Positions 9,182 to 19,695 of a stretch of 64,000 nucleotides of DNA are shown here, one piece after another. The notes under the pieces were generated by a model, which had not been told where the DNA came from, ran no database searches, and saw only the letters and a list, made by a program, of their open reading frames with translations. Position 1 is the stretch's first letter. The number at the start of each line of letters is the position of its first letter. Origin of the DNA: Pseudomonas viridiflava (GTDB taxonomy: Bacteria > Pseudomonadota > Gammaproteobacteria > Pseudomonadales > Pseudomonadaceae). A program made the position numbers and the translations under genes. The stretch is from contig UVIF01000001.1 of NCBI GenBank assembly GCA_900596015.1, forward strand, positions 328,513 through 392,512. Direction: 5' to 3'.

Positions 9182-9252
9182 ACCGCAGTGCCCGCTAAAG
9201 ATGTTCACCACCGGCCCGATACCCTGTGCATGACAGCTCGAGTAGTCGCCCG

Positions 9253-9801
9253 ATGAACTGGAGAAACACCCACGCCCGCTATGGCAGTCTGTCCATTGCC
9301 CTGCACTGGTCGATGCTGGTGCTGCTGGCCGCCACCTATGCCTGCATCGAGCTGCGTGGCCAGTTCGTCAGAGGCAGTGGCGCACGCGCGCTGATCGTGC
9401 AGTTCCACTTCATGCTTGGCCTGAGCGTGGGGCTGTTGGTCTGGCTGCGTCTGCTGGTGCGCAGCCTGGGTGTCACGCCGCGGATCGTTCCGCCGCTCCC
9501 GGTGTGGCAGACGCGCCTGGCGGGCCTGATGCACGCCGCACTCTATGCACTGATGATCGGCCTGCCGCTGCTGGGCTGGCTGATCCTCAGCGCCCAGAAC
9601 AGGTCCGTATCGTTCTGGGGCATCGAACTGCCCCACCTGATCGCCGAGGACCGCGATCTTGGCGGACGCTTGCAGGAATGGCACATGAGCATTGCCGGCT
9701 GGGGCTATTGGTTGATCGGCCTGCACGGCGTGCTGGGCCTGGCCCACCATTACCTGCGCCGTGACAACACCCTGCTACGCATGCTGCCGCATCGCGACTG
9801 A
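9253..9801 (+). CDS. Cytochrome b561 family protein
   Basis: This 182-residue protein has four hydrophobic segments. Histidines are placed as in prokaryotic cytochrome b561: H18 (ALHWSM), H52 (QFHFMLG), one in LMHAALYAL, and those in LHGVLGLAHHY. These bind two b-type hemes in the inner membrane and pass electrons between quinol and an acceptor; in YodB/CybB-type proteins this can be superoxide. I chose ATG 9253 because the upstream nine codons lack a ribosome site and the family starts with a short polar stretch before the first helix. It converges on the next gene with a 4-base gap. Confidence 0.92.
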   Translation: MNWRNTHARYGSLSIALHWSMLVLLAATYACIELRGQFVRGSGARALIVQFHFMLGLSVGLLVWLRLLVRSLGVTPRIVPPLPVWQTRLAGLMHAALYALMIGLPLLGWLILSAQNRSVSFWGIELPHLIAEDRDLGGRLQEWHMSIAGWGYWLIGLHGVLGLAHHYLRRDNTLLRMLPHRD

Positions 9802-9805
9802 GCGT

Positions 9806-10696
9806 TCAGGCGACGACGCGCCATCCCTGCAGACCACCGGTGTGCACGAACACCAGACGACAGCCCGGCCGCAGCGAGCCTGCCGCACATGCATCGCGCA
9901 AGGCCCACAGCGCCTTGGCCGTGTACACCGGCTCCAACGCAATGCCCGACTCGGCTTCGCAGGCGTGCATGAACGCCAGCAGTTCGCTGTCCATCCTGGC
10001 AAAGCCGCCACGACTGGCGTCGATCAAGCTATGACCCTGGTCGCCACACAGTGCGCTCACCTGCTCGTTCACGCCATGCTTCGGGCCTACCGCCACCGCC
10101 CCGTACACCCAGCGGCGGCCGGCTTCGGCGAGGACCAGACCGGCCAATGTCGTGCCGGTACCGACGGCCAGCCACCAGCCATCGAAATCGTCCCACCCCA
10201 TGTCTGCGAGCTGCGCCTGCACCTGCAAGGGCAGGACCGCGCAGCCCTTGGCCCCCAGCAGCCCACCGCCGCCCTCGGGTACCGGTAGTAGATCGGGGTA
10301 GCGCGCCTGCCAGGGGGCCCAGAAATCGTCCCGGTGGCGCTGGCGATAGCCTTCGTAACCCAGCCAGTGCAGCTGCATTCCCCATCGTTGCAGGTCGGTC
10401 ACGGTCGGTGTGACCTGAGCATGGCCGCGCAGCAGCCCGACCGTATGCAGACCCAGGCGCTTACCGGCGGCGGCCAAGGCATGCAGGTGATTGGAATGGG
10501 CACCGCCCAGGCTGATGATGCCGCTGCGGCCACTGGCCCGGGCGGCCAACAAGTGATGCTGCAACTTGAATGCCTTGTTGCCGCTGATGAGTGGATCGAC
10601 GAGGTCCAGGCGCAGCACGGCAGCCTCGACGCCGGCCGCGCCGAGCCAGGAAAGTCGCAAGGGTTGCAGCGGTGCACGCGGTAGATCGAGAAGCAT
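9806..10696 (-). CDS. D-cysteine desulfhydrase / ACC deaminase-family PLP enzyme
   Basis: This 296-residue protein is a fold-type II PLP enzyme. The Schiff-base lysine is K41 in SGNKAFKLQ. The GGAHSNHLHALAAAG loop holds the substrate carboxylate. The phosphate cup is GTGTTLAGL, and a late HTGG closes the site. The family splits between D-cysteine desulfhydrase (to pyruvate, sulfide and ammonia) and ACC deaminase. The short length and lack of the ACC-specific motifs make the former or a related D-amino-acid activity more likely. It lies 49 bases downstream of fadH on the same strand. Confidence 0.82.
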   Translation of the reverse strand: MLLDLPRAPLQPLRLSWLGAAGVEAAVLRLDLVDPLISGNKAFKLQHHLLAARASGRSGIISLGGAHSNHLHALAAAGKRLGLHTVGLLRGHAQVTPTVTDLQRWGMQLHWLGYEGYRQRHRDDFWAPWQARYPDLLPVPEGGGGLLGAKGCAVLPLQVQAQLADMGWDDFDGWWLAVGTGTTLAGLVLAEAGRRWVYGAVAVGPKHGVNEQVSALCGDQGHSLIDASRGGFARMDSELLAFMHACEAESGIALEPVYTAKALWALRDACAAGSLRPGCRLVFVHTGGLQGWRVVA

Positions 10697-10745
10697 GGAT
10701 GCCTGACCAGCCGAAGGAAAGAAAAAGGCGACGCAGCGGCCGATT

Positions 10746-12893
<2,148 letters not shown>

Positions 12894-12958
12894 TTACAAG
12901 TCATTGATCATGCCGCACGCGACGTCTACCCTAGTGCGGATTCACGAACAGGAGCCGG

Positions 12959-14086
12959 TTGTTGTCCCTCATGCGCAAAATCCTGATGTCCGTGGTTGCC
13001 CTGCTTTGCCTGGCGGCGTTGAGTACCTATGCGCTGTGGACCACTCAGCGCCCCGCCGGGCACTACCTGTCCGACCTGCGCATCGAGCTCGATGGAGTAG
13101 ACGGCGTCCCTTCCGAGCGCGGCAACCTGTTGGGGATCCAGCCCGAACTGTTCCCTGCGGACTACCAGAGCGTCGAGCGCCTGCGCCTGAAACTGGCCGG
13201 ATACCTGCAACATGCCCGGGACGCAGGCCTTATCGGCAGCAAGACCATCGTGGTCTTGCCAGAGCACATCGGCACCTGGTTGTGGGCGGTGGGCGAGAAG
13301 AACGAGTTCTACCAGGTCGTGCAGCGTCGCGATGCCGAACAATGGCTGGCCGCCAGCAACCCATTGCGCCTGCTTGGCGGCTGGGCCATGGCCCAGGGCG
13401 AAGACCGCTTCGCCGACGCCTACCTGCGCATGAAGGCCGCGAGCATGGCCGAGCAGTACCAGCAGCTGTTTGGCGGCCTCGCCAGGCAGTTCGGCGTGAC
13501 CTTGGTGGCAGGCTCGATCATTCTGCCCAAACCCTCGGTCGTCGAGGGTCGCCTGCGGACCGACAACGGCCCGCTGTACAACACCAGTGTCGTATTCGCT
13601 GCCGATGGCTCCGTCCTGGGTCAGCCACAGCTCCAGCATTTCACCAGCCATCCCACTCGCCGCTACGTGCAGCCCCTGGGCGATGCACCGTTCAACGTGT
13701 TCGACACCCCCGCGGGCAAACTCGCCGTGCTGATCGGCACCGACAGCTGGCATCCGGCGAGTCATGCACAGTTGCGCCAGCAAGACGTGCAATTGCTCGC
13801 AGTGCCTGCTTCGGTGCTCGGTCGTGGGCGCTGGTCCGAGCCATGGCGCGGCTTTCGCATTGACGCAACGCCAGGCGATGCTGCCCTGGTGCCCGGCGAG
13901 GTCAGCGAGGCACAGGCCTGGCAGCGGCTGGTCGCAGAGAGCGCGCCACTGGCGAGCATGACCGTGTTCATGGGCGGGCACTTCTGGAATCAGTTCTACG
14001 AAGGGCACAGCTTCGCCCGCCAGCGCGAGCGTTTCAGCCAGGTCGGCGACGGGCGTGGTGCGCGGCTGATCAATCTATGGCTGTAG
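12959..14086 (+). CDS. Membrane-anchored nitrilase-superfamily-like protein, catalytic Cys absent
   Basis: A protein of about 375 residues. Residues 5-28 form a signal anchor, so the rest should lie in the periplasm. The remainder follows the carbon-nitrogen hydrolase pattern: E102 in VVLPEHIGTW matches the catalytic Glu. The Y-R-K-x-H-L region reads GQPQLQHF, with L225 in the lysine position. The usual ICYD nucleophile region reads VLIGTDSWHPAS, with G260 in the cysteine position. So two of three catalytic residues are missing, and amidase activity is unlikely unless chemistry differs. The start is TTG 12959 or TTG 12962, since AGGAG (12950-12954) sits just upstream; ATG 12971 is also possible. 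An AraC regulator gene follows after 4 bases. Confidence 0.72.
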   Translation: MLSLMRKILMSVVALLCLAALSTYALWTTQRPAGHYLSDLRIELDGVDGVPSERGNLLGIQPELFPADYQSVERLRLKLAGYLQHARDAGLIGSKTIVVLPEHIGTWLWAVGEKNEFYQVVQRRDAEQWLAASNPLRLLGGWAMAQGEDRFADAYLRMKAASMAEQYQQLFGGLARQFGVTLVAGSIILPKPSVVEGRLRTDNGPLYNTSVVFAADGSVLGQPQLQHFTSHPTRRYVQPLGDAPFNVFDTPAGKLAVLIGTDSWHPASHAQLRQQDVQLLAVPASVLGRGRWSEPWRGFRIDATPGDAALVPGEVSEAQAWQRLVAESAPLASMTVFMGGHFWNQFYEGHSFARQRERFSQVGDGRGARLINLWL

Positions 14087-14090
14087 GCGT

Positions 14091-15113
14091 GTGAGCGGCC
14101 AGCGCATCAAACTTGGTGACCTGTCGGTCGGCTTCGCGCACAGCCTGGCGCAGGCAGTGCGCCACCACGGCCACGACCCGTTGCCACTGTTGGCGCAGTA
14201 TGGGCTGGAGCCGAGCCGGCTCAACGTTGCCGGAGCGCGACTGACCATCGCCCGCTATATGCGCTTGGGCCATGCGGCAATCGCACTTACTGGCGACCCT
14301 GCGCTAGGCCTGCGCATCGGCCAGGCGAGCCACCTGAGCCAGGCAGGCCTGGCTGGCGTCACGGCCGCTCAGGCACCGACGGTGCGCGAGGCGGCGCGCA
14401 CGCTGATTCGTTTTGAACCCCTGTACGCTGCCAACTATCGTGGGCAATCGAGTTTTCACGAAGACCGCGAAGGCGCCTGGCTGCGGTTCTATTCGATCAG
14501 CCCCTACAACGCCTACAACCGTTTCGTGGTGGACTCCCTGCTGACCGGCTGGCTGCAGCAACTGAGCGTACTTGCAGGCCAGAACGTGGCTGCACAGCGG
14601 ATGGAAATCGAATTCGACGCGCCTGGCTACGCGGCGCACTACCCCGCGCATACCGCCTTCAATTGCGAGCACAATCAACTGCGTCTGACCCACGCCAGCC
14701 TGAACCTGCGCAACCCCGAGCACTGCCCAAGCACCTGGCAGCACTTGCTGCAGCTGTGCGAACAGGAACTGGAGCAGCTGACGCGCGTGCGCAGCGTCGG
14801 TGAGCGGGTCACCCAATTGCTGGGCTCATTGCTCAACGGCGGACGCGAGCCGACGCTGGACGAGATCGCTGCCTGCCTGAAGATGCCGGCCTGGACCTTG
14901 CGGCGCAAGCTGACCCATGAGGGCACGCAGTTCCGCTCGATTCTCAACGACACCCGCCGGGACCTGGCACAGACCTACATCCGCGATACCGAACTTGCGT
15001 TCGGCGAAATAGCCTATCTGCTGGGATTCACGTCGGCCGAGGCGTTCCAGCGTGCCTTCAAGCGCTGGTGCGCAATGACGCCCGGCGAGTACCGCCGCGC
15101 GAGCCGTCAGTGA
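14091..15113 (+). CDS. AraC-family transcriptional regulator (OruR/ArgR-like architecture)
   Basis: This 340-residue protein has an N-terminal arabinose-binding-like effector domain (about 20-200) and a C-terminal pair of helix-turn-helix motifs (about 240-338; DEIAACLKMPAWTLRRKL, then GEIAYLLGFTSAEAFQRAFKRW). This domain order is that of AraC/XylS proteins such as OruR and ArgR. The ligand is unknown. The GTG start at 14091 lies 4 bases after the stop of the nitrilase-like gene, so the two are probably co-transcribed and the regulator may sense a compound handled by or near that protein. It converges on the DUF2242 gene, with 15 bases between. Confidence 0.88.
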   Translation: MSGQRIKLGDLSVGFAHSLAQAVRHHGHDPLPLLAQYGLEPSRLNVAGARLTIARYMRLGHAAIALTGDPALGLRIGQASHLSQAGLAGVTAAQAPTVREAARTLIRFEPLYAANYRGQSSFHEDREGAWLRFYSISPYNAYNRFVVDSLLTGWLQQLSVLAGQNVAAQRMEIEFDAPGYAAHYPAHTAFNCEHNQLRLTHASLNLRNPEHCPSTWQHLLQLCEQELEQLTRVRSVGERVTQLLGSLLNGGREPTLDEIAACLKMPAWTLRRKLTHEGTQFRSILNDTRRDLAQTYIRDTELAFGEIAYLLGFTSAEAFQRAFKRWCAMTPGEYRRASRQ

Positions 15114-15128
15114 CCCGAGCGCGCCCGC

Positions 15129-16007
15129 TCAAGGCTGCGAAACGGGCGCCTCTGCGGCGGGCACCTGCGGTACCACCTCAGGCGTCGCCTCGGTGGCCTC
15201 GGGAACCGGGATGATTTCAATGGGTGCCGGTTGTGCCGGGGGCGCGACAGGCTGCGAAGCCTCCTGCTCGGGCGCTACCTCCGCCTGCTGCACCTGAGCG
15301 GCGGCTGGGGTCGGCTGAACCAGCGGCGCGGCCACCGGCACCACTGGCTTCGCAGCCGCGGGCGCCGCCGATGCAGCGGGGGCCGCAAGTGCCGCGGCTG
15401 CCGCAGGTGCCGTGTCCGGCACACCCAGCTCTTCTTTCGCCGGCTGGGTCGATACGACCTTTTTCGCCGGCACCGGCATGAAGCTTTCAACCAAAGAGAA
15501 ATAGCGGTCGTAGAATTTGTCCGACGCCACTGTTTCACTGGCCACCTTGACCATGGAATCGTCGGTGGAACCGATCGGCATGGAGACCGAACCCAACACG
15601 CCCACGCCCACGCTCGCGGAGTTGTTGACCTTCTTCAGCGCATAGCGATCCTGCAGCGCATTGGCGAACAGCGTGGAGCTGTGCTCGCTGCTGGCATCGG
15701 CGACGCAGACTACGTTGAAACTGATCTCCAGGTGACTCTCACCGGTCTGCTGAAAGCTCTTGTGCCCACTGACCTGGCGCGGATCGTTGCTGGTGATGAT
15801 GTAGCCCTGGCTGAGCAATGCCCGGCGCGCGGCTTCACAGGAGGCGATGTCGCTGACTGGGTAATTGCGAGAGAAGGTACCGGAATCGGCGAAGTTTTCG
15901 TGTTCGTAGATGGCGGTCTTGGGGGAAGAACACCCTACCAGGCCGAGCCACGCAAGAGCCAGCATGGCACTCGAAAGGTGACGCCCGTAACGGAATGGAA
16001 ATGACAT
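15129..16007 (-). CDS. DUF2242 lipoprotein with Ala/Pro-rich tail
   Basis: The product has 292 residues. The N terminus is a lipoprotein signal with LVGC at about residue 26. Residues 30-180 match DUF2242: an ASCEAARRALLSQGY segment and a VVCVAD stretch. This is a predicted periplasmic domain of unknown role. From about residue 180 the chain becomes low-complexity Ala/Pro/Val/Gln/Glu, like a flexible spacer able to cross the periplasm or peptidoglycan. The start is ATG 16007 with GGACC upstream. It is last in the ihfB - LapA - DUF2242 series on the minus strand, after a 133-base gap. Confidence 0.82.
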   Translation of the reverse strand: MSFPFRYGRHLSSAMLALAWLGLVGCSSPKTAIYEHENFADSGTFSRNYPVSDIASCEAARRALLSQGYIITSNDPRQVSGHKSFQQTGESHLEISFNVVCVADASSEHSSTLFANALQDRYALKKVNNSASVGVGVLGSVSMPIGSTDDSMVKVASETVASDKFYDRYFSLVESFMPVPAKKVVSTQPAKEELGVPDTAPAAAAALAAPAASAAPAAAKPVVPVAAPLVQPTPAAAQVQQAEVAPEQEASQPVAPPAQPAPIEIIPVPEATEATPEVVPQVPAAEAPVSQP

Positions 16008-16140
16008 TGTGGGTCCTGGAAAACGGTCTGCGGCTATTGTGCAACAGAACGCGCATACACGGCGCAGGAAATGCCGTTCAATCAGGACACGCGGTAATAC
16101 GCAATGTTTCCGCAGCTGGCTGCCGTATCGCCGGGGCGTA

Positions 16141-16476
16141 TTACTTCACCACTGCCTGCTGAGGTGCGGCAACAGCGGCATTCGGGTCAGCAGGTGCGGT
16201 TGCAAGCGTTGCACGTTGCTCCGCCCGGGCCTTGGCGCGCAGCTGCTTGCGCCAACGCTGCTTGCTGCTCAGCGCGATGTACCAACCGAACAGGGGGCCG
16301 ATCAGCATGCCTGCCAACACTCCCGCCAGCACGAACACCGACACCGGCAACGACGGGCTGGACCACCCAAGAGCGCTCAACGCAACGGCCTGTTGGTTCT
16401 CCAGTACGAACACCAGCACGACGGCAGCGACTGCCAGGAAAATCAGCACCAGCAGCAACTTCTTGAGATTACGCAA
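16141..16476 (-). CDS. LapA-domain (DUF1049) inner-membrane protein
   Basis: This 111-residue protein has two membrane helices (about 6-28 and 43-66), a charged cytoplasmic stretch KQRWRKQLRAKARAE and an Ala/Pro tail. It belongs to the lipopolysaccharide-assembly-protein-A domain family; E. coli LapA acts with LapB (YciM) in setting LpxC stability. No lapB is visible nearby. I chose the TTG start at 16476 (reads MRNLKKLLL) because AAGGAG stands six bases upstream. The longer frame from TTG 16491 would place that ribosome site inside the gene. It lies 21 bases downstream of ihfB, as in other pseudomonads. Confidence 0.85.
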   Translation of the reverse strand: MRNLKKLLLVLIFLAVAAVVLVFVLENQQAVALSALGWSSPSLPVSVFVLAGVLAGMLIGPLFGWYIALSSKQRWRKQLRAKARAEQRATLATAPADPNAAVAAPQQAVVK

Positions 16477-16497
16477 AGCCTTCTCCTTCAACGTCGA

Positions 16498-16791
16498 TCA
16501 AGCGAGTTCTTCGTCTTCGTTCACCCGATCGCGCAATTCCTTGCCGGGCTTGAAATGCGGGACGAACTTGCCATCCAGACTCACCGACTGGCCGGTCTTC
16601 GGATTACGCCCGACCCGTGGTGCGCGATAGTGCAGGGAAAAGCTGCCGAAACCGCGTATCTCGATCCTGTCACCTGTAGCCAGGCACTGCGACATTTGCT
16701 CGAGCATGGTCTTGATGGCCAATTCCACATCCTTGGATGAAAGTAGACCTTGATGGGTGACAATACGTTCGATCAATTCCGACTTCGTCAT
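16498..16791 (-). CDS. ihfB: Integration host factor subunit beta
   Basis: This 97-residue protein is a DNA-bending HU/IHF-family subunit. The beta-arm region [21 protein letters not shown] contains the conserved proline-bearing arm that intercalates into the minor groove. It pairs with IHF-alpha, encoded elsewhere, to bend DNA in transcription, replication and recombination. In many pseudomonads ihfB follows rpsA directly; here two small lipoprotein genes lie between. The gap of 111 bases upstream may hold its own promoter. Confidence 0.97.
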   Translation of the reverse strand: MTKSELIERIVTHQGLLSSKDVELAIKTMLEQMSQCLATGDRIEIRGFGSFSLHYRAPRVGRNPKTGQSVSLDGKFVPHFKPGKELRDRVNEDEELA

Positions 16792-16902
16792 ATTTTTCCC
16801 TTCTTTATCAAGCAGCTAGATCAGTGCTTAGAAGGTTTTAGCATGGCTTGGCAGATTTGAACAGCCCGACTCTTGACTTCTTGAAAATGAGTTGTCCAAG
16901 CA

Positions 16903-17202
16903 CTATTTGAACGCAGTGCTCTTGCGGCATTTGACGATCATGCTGCGCGTTGAATAACCGGCGGGGTTGAGACCGAATACGTAGTCGTCCGGTTCTTCCT
17001 TGACGTCGCTTGATTTGGCGAGGGTGCGATAACCGGCCGGGCCGCAGGCCGATTCGGCTTCTTTCTCACACTGGGCCCAGGATGAGGTGAGCCCGGAGCA
17101 ATTGACGTGCAATCCACGACTGCCGCGCTTGCCGTGGGACGTGGAGGTGGCAGCGCAGGCGGTCACCAGCAGCAATGCTGCGATGAGCAGGGTAAATTTC
17201 AT
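16903..17202 (-). CDS. Small lipoprotein, paralog A of a tandem pair
   Basis: This 99-residue protein has a lipoprotein signal ending LLLVTAC (Cys 15) and a mature domain with five further cysteines. The core reads LHVNCSGLTSSWAQC, then SACGPAGYRTLAKSSD and VKEEPDDYVFGLNPAG, ending near MIVKCRK. The same plan occurs in the neighbouring gene at 17435-17734, so the two arose by duplication. No function is known to me. The paired cysteines suggest disulfides in the periplasm. The start MKFTLL at 17202 begins a clean signal sequence; 11 earlier codons are discarded. Paired hairpins lie upstream (17284-17371). Confidence 0.8.
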   Translation of the reverse strand: MKFTLLIAALLLVTACAATSTSHGKRGSRGLHVNCSGLTSSWAQCEKEAESACGPAGYRTLAKSSDVKEEPDDYVFGLNPAGYSTRSMIVKCRKSTAFK

Positions 17203-17283
17203 GACTCGGGCCTTGTCTACTTCTGGGAGGGACACGGATTCAAGGGGTTAGGATTCAATCGCAAACGATGCTCAGCAATACGC

Positions 17284-17371
17284 CACCTACCCTATCCAAG
17301 TAGATGACCGATTGCTAATTTACTTCAGGTAGGTGTACGAATGGTGACGGTAAAGTTTGTAACCATTCGTA
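17284..17371 (-). promoter_or_regulatory. Two adjacent inverted repeats upstream of lipoprotein A
   Basis: One perfect 10-base inverted repeat (TACGAATGGT at 17336-17345 with ACCATTCGTA at 17362-17371) directly abuts a perfect 8-base one (CACCTACC at 17284-17291 with GGTAGGTG at 17328-17335). In the minus-strand transcript they would fold as two successive hairpins, in the 232-base gap between the two lipoprotein genes. Neither is followed by a T-run in that direction, so a plain terminator is unlikely. They could be an operator or a leader structure. Confidence 0.5.
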
Positions 17372-17434
17372 TGTCATTGCACAGCCATGGATCAGCTGGG
17401 GAGGGAATGGGGACAGAAGATCTCCAGAGGCTGT

Positions 17435-17734
17435 TCAACCCTGATCATTGCAGCGCACGAACATGGTTCGACTGGCCATGCCCGGATTCCAGCCAAGGAA
17501 GCCATCCTCTGGCTCTTCCTTGATATCCGATGTCTTCGCCAGAACCTTGTAGCCGTTTGCGCGACAGGCGTGCTGCGCTTTGTCGTAGCACTTGCCCCAG
17601 GACGAGCCCAGGCCACTGCAATTGATCTGCAATGCCTGCATGCCCCGATAATCCCGTTTGACCACCGACGTGGTGGAGCACGCGGATGTCAAACCAACGA
17701 CGACGAACAGCATTGCGGTTACTACGGTTTTCAT
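17435..17734 (-). CDS. Small lipoprotein, paralog B of a tandem pair
   Basis: This 99-residue protein has a signal ending VGLTSAC (Cys 18) and a mature domain matching paralog A: LQINCSGLGSSWGKC, then HACRANGYKVLAKTSD and IKEEPEDGFLGWNPG, ending MFVRC. The cysteine spacing is kept between the two. The start MKTVVTAML at 17734 has GGATG-type purines upstream; a 31-codon upstream extension runs back toward the rpsA terminator and is discarded. It sits between rpsA and ihfB, and its transcription is likely separate from rpsA because of the strong terminator at 17839-17870. Confidence 0.8.
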   Translation of the reverse strand: MKTVVTAMLFVVVGLTSACSTTSVVKRDYRGMQALQINCSGLGSSWGKCYDKAQHACRANGYKVLAKTSDIKEEPEDGFLGWNPGMASRTMFVRCNDQG

Positions 17735-17838
17735 CCCTGGAGATCCTTGGGTATTCACTTGTAGCTTTGAGCATCCAAGGTCGAAGTTAGTTCGGCGCCC
17801 GCCATTTTCAAACCAGACGGAGTACAAATCGCAGGCAC

Positions 17839-17870
17839 AAAAAAGGGCGACCGAAGTCGCCCTTTTTTTT
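17839..17870 (-). terminator. Intrinsic terminator after rpsA
   Basis: A perfect hairpin, AAGGGCGAC/CGAAG/GTCGCCCTT in form, is flanked by A6 on one side and T8 on the other. It lies 16 bases past the rpsA stop codon. On the minus strand the A6 becomes the U-run, so it should end rpsA transcription. The T8 on the other side makes it work in both directions. Confidence 0.9.
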
Positions 17871-17885
17871 CAGGTCAAACAGAAC

Positions 17886-19574
17886 TTAGTTCTGCTTTTC
17901 CATCTGAGCACGCAGCAGGTCGCCCAGAGTGGTCGGACCGGCAGCGATATCCGAAGTGGCTGGCTTCTCGCGCAGGCTCTGGATAGCTTCTTTCTCGTCT
18001 TCAACGTCTTTCGATTTGATCGACAGCTGGATGACGCGGGACTTGCGGTCGACGCTGATGATCTTGGCTTCGACTTCTTCGCCTTCCTTCAGAACGTTGC
18101 GCGCGTCTTCAACGCGGTCACGGCTGATTTCGGAAGCTTTCAAAGTGGCTTCGATGTCGTCGGCCAGGGTGATTACAGCGCCCTTGGCGTCAACTTCCTT
18201 AACGGTACCGCGAACGATAGCGCCTTTGTCATTGACAGCAACGTAGTTGGAGAACGGATCGTCTTCCAGCTGCTTGATGCCCAGTGAGATGCGCTCGCGC
18301 TCTGGATCTACCGACAGGATGACGGTGTCGAGCTCGTCGCCCTTCTTGAAACGACGTACGGCTTCTTCGCCCACTTCGTTCCAGGAGATGTCGGACAGGT
18401 GAACCAGACCGTCGATGCCGCCGTCCAGACCAATGAAGATACCGAAATCGGTGATCGACTTGATGGTGCCGGAGATCTTGTCACCCTTGTTGAACTGGCC
18501 AGAGAAGTCTTCCCACGGGTTCGACTTGCACTGCTTGATGCCCAGGGAGATACGACGACGCTCTTCGTCGATGTCCAGAACCATGACTTCCACTTCGTCG
18601 CCGACTTGTACGACTTTCGAAGGGTGGATGTTCTTGTTGGTCCAGTCCATTTCGGAAACGTGCACCAGGCCTTCCACGCCTTCTTCCAGCTCTGCGAAGC
18701 AGCCGTAGTCGGTCAGGTTGGTGACGCGCGCCATGACGCGGGTGCTCTCTGGGTAACGTGCCTTGATGGCAACCCATGGATCTTCGCCCAGCTGCTTCAA
18801 GCCCAGGGAAACACGGTTGCGCTCGCGGTCGTACTTCAGGACCTTGACATCGATCTCGTCGCCAACGTTGACGATTTCCGATGGATGCTTGATGCGCTTC
18901 CAGGCCATGTCGGTGATGTGCAGCAGGCCATCGACGCCACCCAGATCGACGAATGCGCCGTAATCCGTGAGGTTCTTGACGATACCCTTGACTTGCTGAC
19001 CTTCCTGCAGGGATTCCAGCAGAGCTTCGCGCTCGGCGGAGTTCTCGGCTTCCAGGACACTGCGACGGGAAACGACAACGTTGTTGCGCTTCTGGTCCAG
19101 CTTGATGACCTTGAACTCGAGCTCTTTACCTTCCAGGTGGGTAGTGTCGCGCACAGGGCGGACATCGACCAGGGAACCAGGCAGGAACGCACGGATGCCG
19201 TTAACGTCGACAGTGAAGCCGCCCTTAACCTTACCGTTGATAACGCCCTTGACCACTTCCTCGGCGGCGAAAGCTGCTTCCAGAACGATCCAGCACTCGG
19301 CACGCTTGGCTTTTTCGCGGGACAGCTTGGTTTCGCCAAAGCCGTCTTCTACCGCGTCCAGCGCAACGTGAACTTCGTCACCGACCTTGATGGTCAGTTC
19401 GCCAGCGTCGTTGTAGAACTGCTCGAGCGGGATGACACCCTCGGACTTCAGGCCGGCGTGGACAGTAACCCAGTCACCGTCGATATCGACAACGATACCG
19501 GTGATGATTGCGCCTGGCTGAAGATTGAGAGTTTTTAGGCTTTCTTCAAAGAGTTCTGCAAAGCTTTCGCTCAT
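17886..19574 (-). CDS. rpsA: 30S ribosomal protein S1
   Basis: This 562-residue protein is made of six S1 RNA-binding repeats, the usual plan for gammaproteobacterial S1. Repeat marks such as [38 protein letters not shown] and [16 protein letters not shown] recur. It binds mRNA on the 30S subunit and unwinds leaders at initiation. S1 is known to repress its own translation in E. coli; the leader here has two short hairpins (19593-19634). It lies downstream of cmk, as in most proteobacteria, with a 121-base gap. A strong terminator follows. Confidence 0.97.
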   Translation of the reverse strand: MSESFAELFEESLKTLNLQPGAIITGIVVDIDGDWVTVHAGLKSEGVIPLEQFYNDAGELTIKVGDEVHVALDAVEDGFGETKLSREKAKRAECWIVLEAAFAAEEVVKGVINGKVKGGFTVDVNGIRAFLPGSLVDVRPVRDTTHLEGKELEFKVIKLDQKRNNVVVSRRSVLEAENSAEREALLESLQEGQQVKGIVKNLTDYGAFVDLGGVDGLLHITDMAWKRIKHPSEIVNVGDEIDVKVLKYDRERNRVSLGLKQLGEDPWVAIKARYPESTRVMARVTNLTDYGCFAELEEGVEGLVHVSEMDWTNKNIHPSKVVQVGDEVEVMVLDIDEERRRISLGIKQCKSNPWEDFSGQFNKGDKISGTIKSITDFGIFIGLDGGIDGLVHLSDISWNEVGEEAVRRFKKGDELDTVILSVDPERERISLGIKQLEDDPFSNYVAVNDKGAIVRGTVKEVDAKGAVITLADDIEATLKASEISRDRVEDARNVLKEGEEVEAKIISVDRKSRVIQLSIKSKDVEDEKEAIQSLREKPATSDIAAGPTTLGDLLRAQMEKQN

Positions 19575-19592
19575 TTTAATTCCTGTAGATTT

Positions 19593-19634
19593 GGGCGAAA
19601 CATACGCCCATCAGCCACGCTCCAGACAACGTGG
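19593..19634 (-). promoter_or_regulatory. Two short hairpins in the rpsA leader
   Basis: In the minus-strand transcript, CCACG...CGTGG (19630-19634 with 19615-19619) is followed by GGGCG...CGCCC (19605-19609 with 19593-19597), ending 18 bases before the start codon. S1 autoregulates in E. coli through a structured leader, so these stems are plausible control elements. This is inferred from position only. Confidence 0.4.
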
Positions 19635-19695
19635 GTTTCGTTCAAGTAAAAGAAAGCCACCGGGATGTTGACTGGGTTCCCGTATGGCTTCTTCG

